Of a DNA stretch of 64,000 nt, positions 38,809-48,068 are shown piece by piece. The notes under the pieces were generated by a model. It was not told where the DNA came from, ran no database searches, and was given only the letters and a program-made list of their open reading frames with translations. The stretch is taken from assembly GCF_001577365.1 (NCBI RefSeq), contig NZ_CP014513.1, positions 1,922,001 to 1,986,000 on the forward strand, written 5' to 3'. The stretch comes from Frondihabitans sp. PAMC 28766 (GTDB lineage Bacteria; Actinomycetota; Actinomycetes; Actinomycetales; Microbacteriaceae). The position numbers and the translations under genes were made by a program. The stretch's first letter is position 1, and each line of letters begins with the position of its first letter.

Positions 38809-39656
38809 CTGGTCTGGACTCCGATCCGATCGGTGAGTGTCGCGAAGGCTCGGGCGGCACGCCCGAATTCGGCAGGCCCCGAGAAGCCGCCGAGAGCATT
38901 GGTGTCTGCCAGGTGCGGCTCGAGTGACGCGAAGCCGTCGTAGCCGCGGTCGCGGAGCGCGGTGACGGTCTCGAGGAGCTCTCCGTCTCCAGACCCGGCG
39001 GGCACCACCTGCCCGGTGGCGGCCACAGCATCCTTGACCTGCAGGTAGTCGACGTACTCGTGCAGGAGCGGCCAGGCCTCGGTGAACGGCTTCACCCCGC
39101 ACTGCACGAAGTTGGCGTTGTCCCACGCGAGGCGGAGGGCGCTCGACCCGACGGACTCGACGATGTCGAGCACGCGCGACGGGATGTCGCCGAAGATCTC
39201 CTTCTCGTTCTCGTGGAGCAGGATCACGCCCTCTCGTTCGGCGAGATCGGCGAGCGCGCGCATCCGCACCAGGACGTCGTCGCGGATGAGGTCGGGATCC
39301 TGCCCCTCGCCCGGATAGAACGAAAAGATCCGCACATAACGGCACTCCAGCGCGTGGGCTGCGTCGATGGCCTTCGCCAGGCGGCCGAGCTCGTGGTCGA
39401 CCGGGAGGGCGACGGGCACCTTGCCGATCGGCGACGCGATCGCCGACACCCCGGTCTCTCGGCGGTCGAGAACGGTCTTCAGCTCGGTCAGCTGCGACGG
39501 GCTGAAGTCCACGACGTTGGTACCCCACGCGCCGCGGACTTCGATGTGTCGCGCGCCGAGCGAGTTGAGCACCGCGGTCTGGACGACCGGATCGTCGTCG
39601 ATCTCGTCACCGAACCCGGACAGGGTCCAGGTGAGTGTCTGGGTGGATGTGGTCAT
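38805..39656 (-). CDS. sugar phosphate isomerase/epimerase family TIM-barrel protein
   Basis: A 283-residue xylose-isomerase-like TIM barrel. LSGFGDEID at the N-terminus, YVRIFSFYPGEGQDP, VILLHENEKEIFGD (metal Glu), LRLAWDNANFVQCG (metal Asp) and YLQVKDAV give the order of strand-end motifs. It starts at ATG 39656 and overlaps the permease stop by four bases. With the Gfo/Idh partner it probably converts the imported sugar to a central intermediate; the reaction is not defined. Confidence 0.87.
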   Translation of the reverse strand: MTTSTQTLTWTLSGFGDEIDDDPVVQTAVLNSLGARHIEVRGAWGTNVVDFSPSQLTELKTVLDRRETGVSAIASPIGKVPVALPVDHELGRLAKAIDAAHALECRYVRIFSFYPGEGQDPDLIRDDVLVRMRALADLAEREGVILLHENEKEIFGDIPSRVLDIVESVGSSALRLAWDNANFVQCGVKPFTEAWPLLHEYVDYLQVKDAVAATGQVVPAGSGDGELLETVTALRDRGYDGFASLEPHLADTNALGGFSGPAEFGRAARAFATLTDRIGVQTR

Positions 39657-40534
39657 TTGACGCCTCCTGCTGTGAGGCCACCGACGAGGTAGCGCTGGAA
39701 GATGAGATAGAGGACGACGACGGGCACGGCGCAGACGAGCGCTGCCGCCATCATCTGCCCGTAGACCGGGAGCGCACCACCCTCCTGGGTGGCCCCGAAG
39801 ACCTCGAGGGCGACGGCCGCCGTCCGCGTGTTCGGGGTGGTCATGATCGACGCGAACAGAACGTCGTTCCAGCCGAGCAGGAACGCGAAGATGCCCGAGA
39901 CGACGATCCCGGGCCACGACAGCGGCACGACGATGCGGGTGAGGATCCGCCACGACGACGCCCCGTCGATCCTGGCGGCCTCTTCGAGCTCGCGGGGGAG
40001 CCCCCGGAGGTAGGTCACCATCACCCAGGTCGAGAACGGCAGGGCGAAGGTGAGGTACGTGATGAACAGGCCCCAGCGGGTTCCGACGACCTGCACGCCC
40101 GTCGCGGTCGCGAAGCTCGAGAAGAGCACGAACACCGGAAGGAGCAGCAGCGTGCCCGGGATCGACTGAAGCGCCAGCAGACCGCGGAGGAACGTCAACC
40201 GGCCCCGGAAGTCGAAGCGGACGAGCACGTACGCCGTCGCGACGGCGACGAACGCGCAGACGACGGCGACGGATCCCGCCACGACGATGCTGTTCGCCAG
40301 CCCCCGGCCGAGGGCGACGGTCGTCCAGATCTTCGAGTAGTTCGTGAGCGTGAAGGCGCTCGGCCAGAAGTCGCCGCTCGCCACGCCGATGTCGGAGTTC
40401 ACCGACGCCAGGAGGATGTAGACCACCGGCACCAGCACGAAGACGAGCAGCACGGCGATGATTCCGATCAGAAGGCCGCGAGGGAGCAGGCGTGTGACGT
40501 CCGTCCGGCGCCCTCGGGCAGTCAGAGTGCTCAT
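39653..40534 (-). CDS. carbohydrate ABC transporter permease (MalG type)
   Basis: A 293-residue inner-membrane permease of the carbohydrate CUT1 class with six helices. The EAA loop with ATPase-contact Gly is ELEEAARIDGASSWRILTR. The N-terminus has LVPVVYILLASVNSD, as in MalG-like subunits. It overlaps both the upstream MalF-like permease and the downstream TIM-barrel gene by four bases. No ATPase gene is present in the operon; such CUT1 systems commonly share a general MsiK-like ATPase encoded elsewhere. Confidence 0.93.
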   Translation of the reverse strand: MSTLTARGRRTDVTRLLPRGLLIGIIAVLLVFVLVPVVYILLASVNSDIGVASGDFWPSAFTLTNYSKIWTTVALGRGLANSIVVAGSVAVVCAFVAVATAYVLVRFDFRGRLTFLRGLLALQSIPGTLLLLPVFVLFSSFATATGVQVVGTRWGLFITYLTFALPFSTWVMVTYLRGLPRELEEAARIDGASSWRILTRIVVPLSWPGIVVSGIFAFLLGWNDVLFASIMTTPNTRTAAVALEVFGATQEGGALPVYGQMMAAALVCAVPVVVLYLIFQRYLVGGLTAGGVK

Positions 40535-41493
40535 CGTCCGGCCTCCTCGCCCGTGTCGAGCCGAACGGCCCGCAGATAGATGAACAGCGGAATGGCGACG
40601 ATCACGAGAGACACGATCGCCATCGCCGCCGAGAGCCCGAAGCGGAAGCTCTGGAAGCTCTCGATGTACGTGAGCACCGGGAGAACCTGCACGCTGTTCG
40701 GCGTCGGCACCCCGAAGAGCACGAACGGAAGGGTGAAGTTGTTGATGCTGTGCAGGATCGAGATGATGACCGCGAGCGACACCGGGCCTTTCAGATACGG
40801 CAGGATCACGTAGCGCAGCTTCGCCCACCACAGAGCCCCGTCGATCGCCGCCGCCTCGTGCACCTCGTTCTCGACCGCCTGCAGGCCTGCGAGCGACAAG
40901 AGGTAGACGAACGGCCACGACGACCAGATCGCCACGAAGACCAGCACTCCGAAGCTGTGCGGCCCGTTCAGCCAGAGGCCGCCGTCGAGCCCGAACACGC
41001 CCAGAGCGTGGTTCGCGATCCCGTCCGGCTGCAGGATGGTCCGCCAGACCGACGCCACGACGAAGGCCGGCAGCACGTAGGGGATCAGGAACACCGATCG
41101 CACGACGGCTCGGCCCCGGAAGACGTTCTGCGTCGCGAGCGCCGCCACCACGCCGATCGGCAGAGTGACCGCCGTGACGATCAGAGCGAAGCTCACGCTG
41201 ATGCCGATCGACGACAGCAGACCCGAGCCGGTCAGCGCCTCTGCGTAGTTCTGGACCCCCACGAACGGAGCCGAGAACCAGGATCGCAGCGTGTAGGCGT
41301 TCAGGTTCAGCAGTGACAGCACGATGCCGATCAGCAGCGGGATCAGGATCACTAGCGCCATCAGGACGCCGCCCGGGAGGAGCATCCAGAGCGGACGACC
41401 CCGGGTGCTCAGTCGTCTCCGTCTGCCGACCGGAGGCGTCGGTGCGGCCGGATTCGGCGCTCGCCGCTTCGTGGTCTCGAGAATTCTCGTCAT
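40531..41493 (-). CDS. carbohydrate ABC transporter permease (MalF type)
   Basis: A 320-residue six-helix permease of the CUT1 class. The N-terminal basic cytoplasmic segment is followed by LWMLLPGGVLMALVILIPLL; the EAA loop is VENEVHEAAAIDGALWWAKL. Its partner is the MalG-type permease immediately downstream (four-base overlap); the binding protein is 9 bp upstream. Together they would import an oligosaccharide or uronide. Confidence 0.93.
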   Translation of the reverse strand: MTRILETTKRRAPNPAAPTPPVGRRRRLSTRGRPLWMLLPGGVLMALVILIPLLIGIVLSLLNLNAYTLRSWFSAPFVGVQNYAEALTGSGLLSSIGISVSFALIVTAVTLPIGVVAALATQNVFRGRAVVRSVFLIPYVLPAFVVASVWRTILQPDGIANHALGVFGLDGGLWLNGPHSFGVLVFVAIWSSWPFVYLLSLAGLQAVENEVHEAAAIDGALWWAKLRYVILPYLKGPVSLAVIISILHSINNFTLPFVLFGVPTPNSVQVLPVLTYIESFQSFRFGLSAAMAIVSLVIVAIPLFIYLRAVRLDTGEEAGR

Positions 41494-41502
41494 GATCGTC
41501 CC

Positions 41503-42857
41503 TTACTCGGGCTGCTGGGCGAGCGCTTGGGCGGCCGACTGCTGGGCGATCGCCAGCTGCTGGCCGATCTGCGCCTTCGAGATCGACCCGGCTTTGAGCG
41601 CAGGAATGCTCTGCGTATTGATGTTCACCAGGGCGAGCTGGATGTCGCTCCAGGCGCCGGTGAACGGGGTGGGGACCGATTCGTCGGCGGCCCGCACGAT
41701 CGGGGTGAGGTCGGGCTCCTGCTTCTGCAGCTCGTCGGCCGCCGCCTGGTTGGTCGGGAGCTGGCCGAAGGTCTTGTAGAAGTCGAGCTGCTCCTGCTTG
41801 GCGGTCACCTGCTTGACGTAGGCGAACGCCAGCGCCTGATTCTTCGAGTAGTTCGCCACGACGAGGTTGTCACCCGACAGGATGCTCGCGGCCGCGACGC
41901 CGCCGGCGGGGCGAGCGGTCTTGCCCGGCGGGATCGTCGGCATGACCGCGTAGGCGTACTTGCCCGCGACGGCCGACTTGTCGAGCGAGGGCTTCGTCGC
42001 CGCCGTCGTCATCGGCAGGTATGCCGCCTTGCCGGAGGCGAAGGCCGCGAGTGCCTGCGCATTGTTCCAGCCGACGGCCTTCGGGTCGACGACGTGGTCT
42101 TTCGTCATCCAGCCGAAGTACGTCTGGTACGCCTCCTTCATGGCCGCCGAGTCGATGGTGGCCTTGCCGTTCTTCACAGTCGGGTTGCCGGCCTCCGCGG
42201 CCATGGCCCAGGTGTACTTGTAGGGCGAGGCCGGGTCGGCGTAGTCGGTGCTGATGCCGTAGACGCCCTTGCCCGTCAGCTTCTTCGCCTGCTTCGTGAA
42301 CTCGTCCCAGGTGGTGGCCGGGTGTGTGATGCCGGCCTTCTTCAGGAGGTCCTTGTTGTAGGCCATCACGTAGGGGCGGCTCGCGACGGGGATACCGATC
42401 TGGTCTTTCTCGCTGGGGCCCGAGATACCGAGGTCGGCCTGCTTGAACTTGCTGCGACCGCCGATGGACTTCCAGTCGGCGGCGCTGAGCTTCACGAAGG
42501 CCCCGAGTGAATAGGCGGTCGGCGTGAACGTGGTGCCGATGCTGTAGACATCGGGCCCCTGGCCGGAGATGACGGACGTCTGGATCCGGGTCAGCTCGTC
42601 GGCCGGGGACGCGTACGTGTCGAATTTCAGCGTCGCTCCGGTCGTCTTCGTGAATTCGGCAGCCATCTGCGCCTGCCACTCCTTCTGCTGCTGGGGTAGA
42701 CCGTGTCGACCCCGGTGAGGACGTTGAGCGTCTGGCCCGCGCCGTCGATCCTGCCGTCGGCGCCCACCGTGGCGCCCCTGGTCGCGGCACAGCCCGAGAG
42801 GGCCATGGTCACCACGGCGGCAGTCGCAGTGACCGCCGCGAGAGTTCGAGGTCTCAT
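41503..42857 (-). CDS. sugar ABC transporter substrate-binding lipoprotein, single-base frameshift near 42694
   Basis: Extracellular solute-binding protein, family 1. The first frame gives a lipoprotein signal, LAAVTATAAVVTMALSGCAA (lipobox LSGC, lipidated Cys), and runs to LNVLTGVDTVYP. The mature protein continues in another frame (EFTKTTGATLKFDTYASPAD...) to the stop at 41503. One extra base in the GGGG at 42693-42696 joins them, reading YPQQQKEWQAQMAAEF, for about 451 residues. First gene of the seven-gene sugar operon. The break probably reflects a sequence error: an in-frame ATG at 42666 would make a cytosolic, non-functional protein. Confidence 0.88.
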
Positions 42858-42896
42858 CTGTCTCCTCCTTGAAACGATGCCCCGACCCTAGAAGCG

Positions 42897-42934
42897 TGGC
42901 AAATTAGCGGCAATTGTTTGCCACTAATTTGCCA
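42897..42934. promoter_or_regulatory. 38-bp near-perfect palindrome, likely LacI-family operator
   Basis: Arms TGGCAAATTAG (42897-42907) and CTAATTTGCCA (42924-42934) pair perfectly; inside them GGCAA and TTGCC form a second dyad. In all 16 of 19 base pairs match. It is AT-rich in a GC-rich genome, and lies 40 bp upstream of the sugar operon and 20 bp upstream of the LacI gene. A site for that LacI regulator controlling both directions is the natural reading. Confidence 0.8.
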
Positions 42935-42954
42935 ACATTGCTAAATTCGGCCGC

Positions 42955-43980
42955 ATGACGGATTCCGTTCGTCGCAAAGCCGCGACCCTGAGCGACGTCG
43001 CCGACATGCTCGGCCTCGCCCCTTCCACGATCTCCCGAGCTCTCACGACGCCCGACCGGGTGAACAGCGCGACCCGCGAGCGGATCGAAAGGGCGGCCGC
43101 CGACATCGGCTACGTCTCGCCTCGAGCGGCAGCCTCGACGGCGAGCAGGACACGAGCGGTGGCCGTCCTCGTCTCCGACATCACGAATCCGTTCTTCTTC
43201 GGCATCATCCGAGGCACACAGATGCAGCTCAAGGCAGCCGGCTACCGGCAGATCCTCGTCGACACGGAGGAGTCAGGCGAGCTCGAGGCGGCGACCCTGA
43301 CCGCGCTCGGAACGAGCGCCGTCGGCGCCGTCGTCACCGCGTCCCGACTCCCCGATGCCGACCTCGCCGCGTTCGCCGACACACTGCCGCTCGTCGCCAT
43401 CAACAGGCGCCCGGACGGCGTGCCGAACATTCTGATCGACACCCCGGGCGGTGTCGCACAGGCTCTCGAGCACCTCTACTCGCTGGGTCATCGCGAGATC
43501 GTCTACGTCTCGGGCCCGGTCAGCTCGTGGTCGAACGAACGCCGCTGGAAGGCTCTCGAGCGCAGCGCCGAGCACCTGGGCATCACGCCCCAGCGAGTCG
43601 GCCCGTTCACCCCCACGACGGCCGCGGGGGCGATCGCCGCCGACGTCGCGCTGACGACCGGTGCCACCGCGTGCATCGTGTTCAACGACCTGATCGCGAT
43701 CGGCATGCTCTCCCGGCTTCGCGAACGCGGCATCGGCGTGCCGGGCGACATCAGCATCGTGGGCTGCGACGACATCTTCGGCGCCGACTTCTGCAACCCT
43801 CCGCTCACGACGCTGCACGCGCCGATCGAGCGCGCCGGCCGGGTCGCGGTCTCGATGCTCCTCGCCCGGATCGACGCCGGCACCGGCGACACCTCCGAGC
43901 GGCAGTCGGTCCTCCTGCCGACGACTCTCACCGTCCGGTCGACGACCGGGCCGGCTCCTACCCGAAAGGCCCGACGATGA
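42955..43980 (+). CDS. LacI-family transcriptional regulator
   Basis: A 341-residue repressor: N-terminal HTH TLSDVADMLGLAPSTISRAL at about 11-30 with the hinge region after it, then a periplasmic-binding-like sugar sensor domain (VAVLVSDITNPFFFGIIRG, VGAVVTASR, CIVFNDLIAIGML, VPGDISIVGCDDI). It is divergent from the sugar operon across a strong palindrome and overlaps uxaC by four bases (ATGA). It is expected to repress both units and release them when an uronate or derived sugar binds. Confidence 0.93.
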   Translation: MTDSVRRKAATLSDVADMLGLAPSTISRALTTPDRVNSATRERIERAAADIGYVSPRAAASTASRTRAVAVLVSDITNPFFFGIIRGTQMQLKAAGYRQILVDTEESGELEAATLTALGTSAVGAVVTASRLPDADLAAFADTLPLVAINRRPDGVPNILIDTPGGVAQALEHLYSLGHREIVYVSGPVSSWSNERRWKALERSAEHLGITPQRVGPFTPTTAAGAIAADVALTTGATACIVFNDLIAIGMLSRLRERGIGVPGDISIVGCDDIFGADFCNPPLTTLHAPIERAGRVAVSMLLARIDAGTGDTSERQSVLLPTTLTVRSTTGPAPTRKARR

Positions 43981-45395
43981 CGTCCCTCGCACCCCACCCG
44001 GATCGGCTCCTTCCGGCCGATCCGGCAACTCGTGCCCTCGCGCGCGACATCTACTCGTCCGTTCGGGAGGCGCCGATCCTGTCGCCCCACGGGCACGTGG
44101 ACGCCTCGATCCTCGTCGAGAACGCCCCCTTCGACGACCCCGCCGCGCTCTTGATCACGCCCGACCACTACGTTCTGCGACTGCTGCACGCCGTCGGGGT
44201 GCCGCTCGAGCAGCTCGGAGTGGAGGCCCGCGACGGGTCGGCGACCACGGCCGACGGCCGGGAGATCTGGCGAGCCCTGGCAAGCCACTGGGACGTCTTC
44301 CTCGGCACACCGGTGCGGTACTGGTTCGAGACCGAGCTGCACGACGTCTTCGGCCTCACCGAGCACCCGTCGGCAGCGAACGCCGACACACAGTACGACC
44401 AGCTCGCAGCCGCCCTGCAGGCACCGTCGATGCGGCCACGGGCCCTCTTCGACGCCTTCCGGATCGAGGTGCTGGCGACCACCGATGATCCTGCCTCGGA
44501 TCTGGCCGCGCATGCGGCCCTCCGCGACGACCCGACGTTCTCCGGTCGGGTCCTGCCGACCTTCCGGGCCGACAGCTACTACGACCCGGCCCGGCCCGAG
44601 TGGCGCTCGTCGGTGGAGCACCTGGCTTCCGTGGCAGGGGTCGACACCACGACGCACGCCGGCCTGCTCGAGGCCCTGCGGTCGCGGCGTGAGCACTTCA
44701 TCCGGCACGGGGCCACCGCGTCGGACACGGGGGTGCCGGATGCCGGGTCGGAGCCCCTCGACGCCTCCGACGCCGCGCGTATCCACGACGCCGCACTGCG
44801 CGGAACCGTGTCGACAGCCGACGCTGCCGCGTACCGGCGCACGATGCTGTTCGAGAGCGCAAAGATGGCGGCCGACGACGGCCTGGTGATGCAGCTGCAC
44901 CCCGGGATCCTGCGCAATCACCACCGCCCGACCCTCGAGCGCTTCGGGCCCGACGTCGGCGACGACCTGCCCCTGATCAGCTCGTCGTACACCGAGCCTC
45001 TGCGGCCGATCTTAGAGGCGTTCGGCACGCACCCGCGGTTCAGGATGGTCCTCTTCACCGTGGACGAGACCGTGTTCACCCGGGAGATCGGCCCGCTGGC
45101 AGGGTTCTACCTGTCGGTCTACGCCGGGGCGCCGTGGTGGTTCATCGACACGCCCGCCGCGATCCGTCGGTACCGCGAGGCCATCACCGACTCGGTCGGA
45201 TTCACGAAGACCTCCGGGTTCATCGACGACACGCGCGCCTTCTGTTCCATCCCGGCACGACACGACATGTCGCGCCGAGTCGACGCGGGCTATCTCGCCT
45301 CGCTCGTCGTGACGCACCAGATCAGCGAGGACGATGCCCATCGTGTGGCGCACGACCTCGTCGACACCATTCCGCGGGCGACCTTCCGCCTCTGA
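43977..45395 (+). CDS. uxaC: glucuronate isomerase
   Basis: Converts D-glucuronate to D-fructuronate (and galacturonate to tagaturonate), the first step of hexuronate breakdown. Of 472 residues, about the family length, ILSPHGHVDASIL near 33-45 carries the metal-binding His pair; RFRMVLFTVDETVFT and GKTSGFIDDTRAF-like C-terminal blocks (here FTKTSGFIDDTRAFCSIPARHD) are conserved. The start is ATG 43977, overlapping the LacI stop. Paired with the fructuronate-reductase-type gene at 35368, it supports hexuronate use by this locus. Confidence 0.92.
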   Translation: MTSLAPHPDRLLPADPATRALARDIYSSVREAPILSPHGHVDASILVENAPFDDPAALLITPDHYVLRLLHAVGVPLEQLGVEARDGSATTADGREIWRALASHWDVFLGTPVRYWFETELHDVFGLTEHPSAANADTQYDQLAAALQAPSMRPRALFDAFRIEVLATTDDPASDLAAHAALRDDPTFSGRVLPTFRADSYYDPARPEWRSSVEHLASVAGVDTTTHAGLLEALRSRREHFIRHGATASDTGVPDAGSEPLDASDAARIHDAALRGTVSTADAAAYRRTMLFESAKMAADDGLVMQLHPGILRNHHRPTLERFGPDVGDDLPLISSSYTEPLRPILEAFGTHPRFRMVLFTVDETVFTREIGPLAGFYLSVYAGAPWWFIDTPAAIRRYREAITDSVGFTKTSGFIDDTRAFCSIPARHDMSRRVDAGYLASLVVTHQISEDDAHRVAHDLVDTIPRATFRL

Positions 45396-45412
45396 GGGCC
45401 GGCAGCTGCCTG

Positions 45413-47094
45413 CTACTTCTTCGCCTGCAGCTGCTCTTTCACCTTGCGGCGGATGACCTTGCCGACCAGCGAGCGCGGCAGGTCGTTCACCACGACGATG
45501 CGACGCGGCACCTTGTAGGCGGCGAGGTTGTCGCGGGCGAACTGGCGGAGGGCGTCCTCGTCGAGCTCCATGCCCTTCGTGACGACGACCGCCGCGGTGA
45601 CCTGCTCGGCGGCGCTCGTGCCGAGCCCGACCACGGCGACGTCCTCGACCCCGGCGAACTGGCGCAGGGTGTCTTCGACCTCGGAGGGGCTCACGTTGAA
45701 GCCGCCCGAGATGATGAGGTCTTTGATGCGATCGACGATGGTGACGAAGCCGTCGTCGGCGATGGTGACGATGTCGCCGGTGCGGAACCAGCCGTCGACG
45801 AACACCTCGGCCGTCTCTTCGGGGCGGTGGTAGTAGCCGCTGAACACCTGGGGGCCGCGCACGATCAGCTCGCCGCGCTCGCCGCGGGGGACGTCGACGG
45901 TGGGGTTGTCGGGGTCGACGGCGCGAGCCTCGGTGCTCGACATCGGGAGGCCCACTGATCCTGCCCGCCGGTTGTCGGAGACCGGGTTGGCCATCAGGAT
46001 CGGGGACGTCTCGCTGAGCCCGTAGCCCTCGATCAGCCATCCGCCCGAACGCGCCTCCCACGGCTCGACGACGCTCGCCGAAAGCGGCATGGCCCCGAGA
46101 TCGCGATGTCGATGCCCTTGAGCGACACTCCGGCGTCGTCCGCGGCGCGCTGGAGCCGCTGGTAGATCGGCGGCACGGCCGGCAGGAAGGTCGGCGGGTG
46201 CGCCTTCATCGCCTTGAGCACCAGCGACGGCTCGAAGGCCGGGAAGAGCACGAGGCGCGCGCCCATCCGCATGGCGAAGGTGAGGCAGAGCGTGAGGCCG
46301 TAGGCGTGGAACATCGGCAGGATCGCGTAGACGACCGTCTGGCCCTCTTTGATCTGCGGGATCCACGCGCGGGCCTGCTCGGCGTTCGAGAGCAGGTTGC
46401 CGTGCGTCAGCATGGCGCCCTTGGGGCTGCCGGTCGTGCCCGAGGTGTACTGGATGAGCGCGAGATCGCTCGTCTCGGGGCGCGGGTGAGCGGGGTCGAT
46501 GCGGGGGCTCGAGACGATCTCCTCCCATGTCGTCGTGCCGGTTACCTTCGTGGTGAGGCGGTTGCGGGATTCGCGCGCCTTCTTGATCGGCAGCTTGAGC
46601 TGCAGCTGCATGACGAAGGGCATAGCCTTGGTAACGTCCATCGACACGATGCCGTCGATCGGCACGCTGGCGGGGAACTTCTGGATGGTCGCGACGACCT
46701 TGTCCCACGCGATGGCCCAGCGGGCGTTGTGATCCTCGAACTGGTGCTGCAGCTCGCGCGGCGTGTAGAGCGGGTTGTGCTCGACGACGATGGCGCCGAG
46801 CCGCAGCACCGCGTAGAACGCGACGACGTGCTGAGGGGAGTTCGGCAGGATCAGCGCGACCGTGTCGCCCTTCTTCACCCCGAGCTTGCGGAGGCCCTCG
46901 GCCGCCCGCTGGATCTGCTCGACCATCTGCTCGTAGCTCGTCTCGGCCCCGAAGTATTCGAGGGCCGTGGCCTTCGGGTACTTCTCGGCCGTGTTGCGGA
47001 CGAGGTCGATGAGCGAACCCGTGGCGGGCTCGATGTCGTGGGGGATGCCCTCGGCGTAGGAGTCAAGCCAGGGACGAGCGCTGTCGATGGTCAC
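45413..47094 (-). CDS. long-chain fatty acid-CoA ligase (AMP-binding), single-base frameshift near 46094
   Basis: Activates fatty acids to acyl-CoA via an acyl-adenylate. The N-terminal frame (ATG 47094) covers ALEYFGAETSYEQMVEQI and the P-loop-like IQYTSGTTGSPKGAMLTHGN, ending LKGIDIAISG. The rest continues in another frame: MPLSASVVEPWE, GYGLSETSPI, GWFRTGDIV, DRIKDLIISGGFNVSP and the final catalytic Lys in VGKVIRRKVKE. One extra base at the CCCC 46093-46096 (plus strand) restores about 560 residues. A truncated paralogue lies at 49164-49739. Confidence 0.9.
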
Positions 47095-47194
47095 CAGGCC
47101 ACTCTAGAAGGAACGGGGCGCGGGGGCTGAACGCGGGCCTCCAGCGTGAGAGTTGAATCGTTGTGGAACATCCATCACGAGAAGGACATTCATC

Positions 47195-48010
47195 TTGAGC
47201 AAAGTCTGGTTCATCACCGGAGCATCAAAGGGATTCGGCCGCGAGTGGACGGAAGCCGCCCTCGACCGCGGCGACAGCGTCGCTGCGACCGCCCGCGACA
47301 CCTCGACCCTCGACGACCTGGTCGCCAAGTATCCCGACCGCCTCCTGCCGCTGAAGCTCGACGTCGACATCCGCGACGACGACTTCGCCGCCATCAAGAG
47401 CGCGCACGACAAATTCGGTCGCCTCGACATCGTCATCAACAACGCCGGGTACGGCCACTTCGGCGCCATCGAAGAGCTCACCGAGAAAGAGGTGCGCGCT
47501 CAGCTCGAGACCAACCTCTTCGGAGCGCTCTGGGTGACGCAGGCCGCCCTCCCGATCCTGCGCGAGCAGGGCTCGGGCCACATCATCAACGTCTCCAGCA
47601 TCGGCGGCATCACCGCGTTCCCGGGCATCGGCGCCTACCACATGTCAAAGTGGGCGCTCGAGGCGCTCGGCCAGTCGCTGTCGCAGGAGGTCGCGCACCT
47701 CGGCATCCACGTGACCACCATCGAGCCCGGCGGGTTCTCGACCGACTGGGCCGGCCCGTCGGCCAAGCACAGCGACGAGCTCGACGCGTACCAGCCCCTC
47801 CGCGACGCCCGCCAGAAGTCGCAGACCGGCGTCAAGCGCGGTGACCCCACCGCAACGGGCGCCGCAGTGCTGAAGATCGTCGACGCCGAGAAGCCGCCGC
47901 TGCGTGTCTTCTTCGGCGAATCGCCCCTCGGCACAGCGACCAAGGACTACGAGTCGCGGCTGGCGCTCTGGAACGAGTGGCAGCCCGTGGCTGTCGAAGC
48001 GCAGGGCTAG
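47195..48010 (+). CDS. short-chain dehydrogenase/reductase (SDR)
   Basis: A 271-residue classical SDR. Cofactor motif TGASKGFG at 8-15, DIVINNAGYG, catalytic Ser in INVSSIGG, and YHMSK with the Tyr/Lys pair. EPGGFSTDW follows as usual. I choose TTG 47195 because AGAAGGA lies 8 bp before it and the protein then begins at the first strand (SKVWFITG); the ATG-type frame from 47153 adds residues with no family match. It oxidises or reduces an unknown alcohol or ketone. It is divergent from the acyl-CoA ligase gene and followed by the DUF2236 gene. Confidence 0.9.
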   Translation: MSKVWFITGASKGFGREWTEAALDRGDSVAATARDTSTLDDLVAKYPDRLLPLKLDVDIRDDDFAAIKSAHDKFGRLDIVINNAGYGHFGAIEELTEKEVRAQLETNLFGALWVTQAALPILREQGSGHIINVSSIGGITAFPGIGAYHMSKWALEALGQSLSQEVAHLGIHVTTIEPGGFSTDWAGPSAKHSDELDAYQPLRDARQKSQTGVKRGDPTATGAAVLKIVDAEKPPLRVFFGESPLGTATKDYESRLALWNEWQPVAVEAQG

Positions 48011-48039
48011 CCTCCGCTCACCGCGACAGGTTCTCAGGT

Positions 48040-48068
48040 GGCTGGCATTCACTGAGTGGATGCCAGCC
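48040..48068. promoter_or_regulatory. 29-bp near-perfect palindrome covering the DUF2236 start codon
   Basis: GGCTGGCAT (48040-48048) and ATGCCAGCC (48060-48068) are perfect 9-bp arms; inside, CACT and AGTG extend the dyad around a central G. The ATG of the downstream gene is the first triplet of the right arm. In RNA this would bury the start codon; in DNA it could be an operator. Confidence 0.7.
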
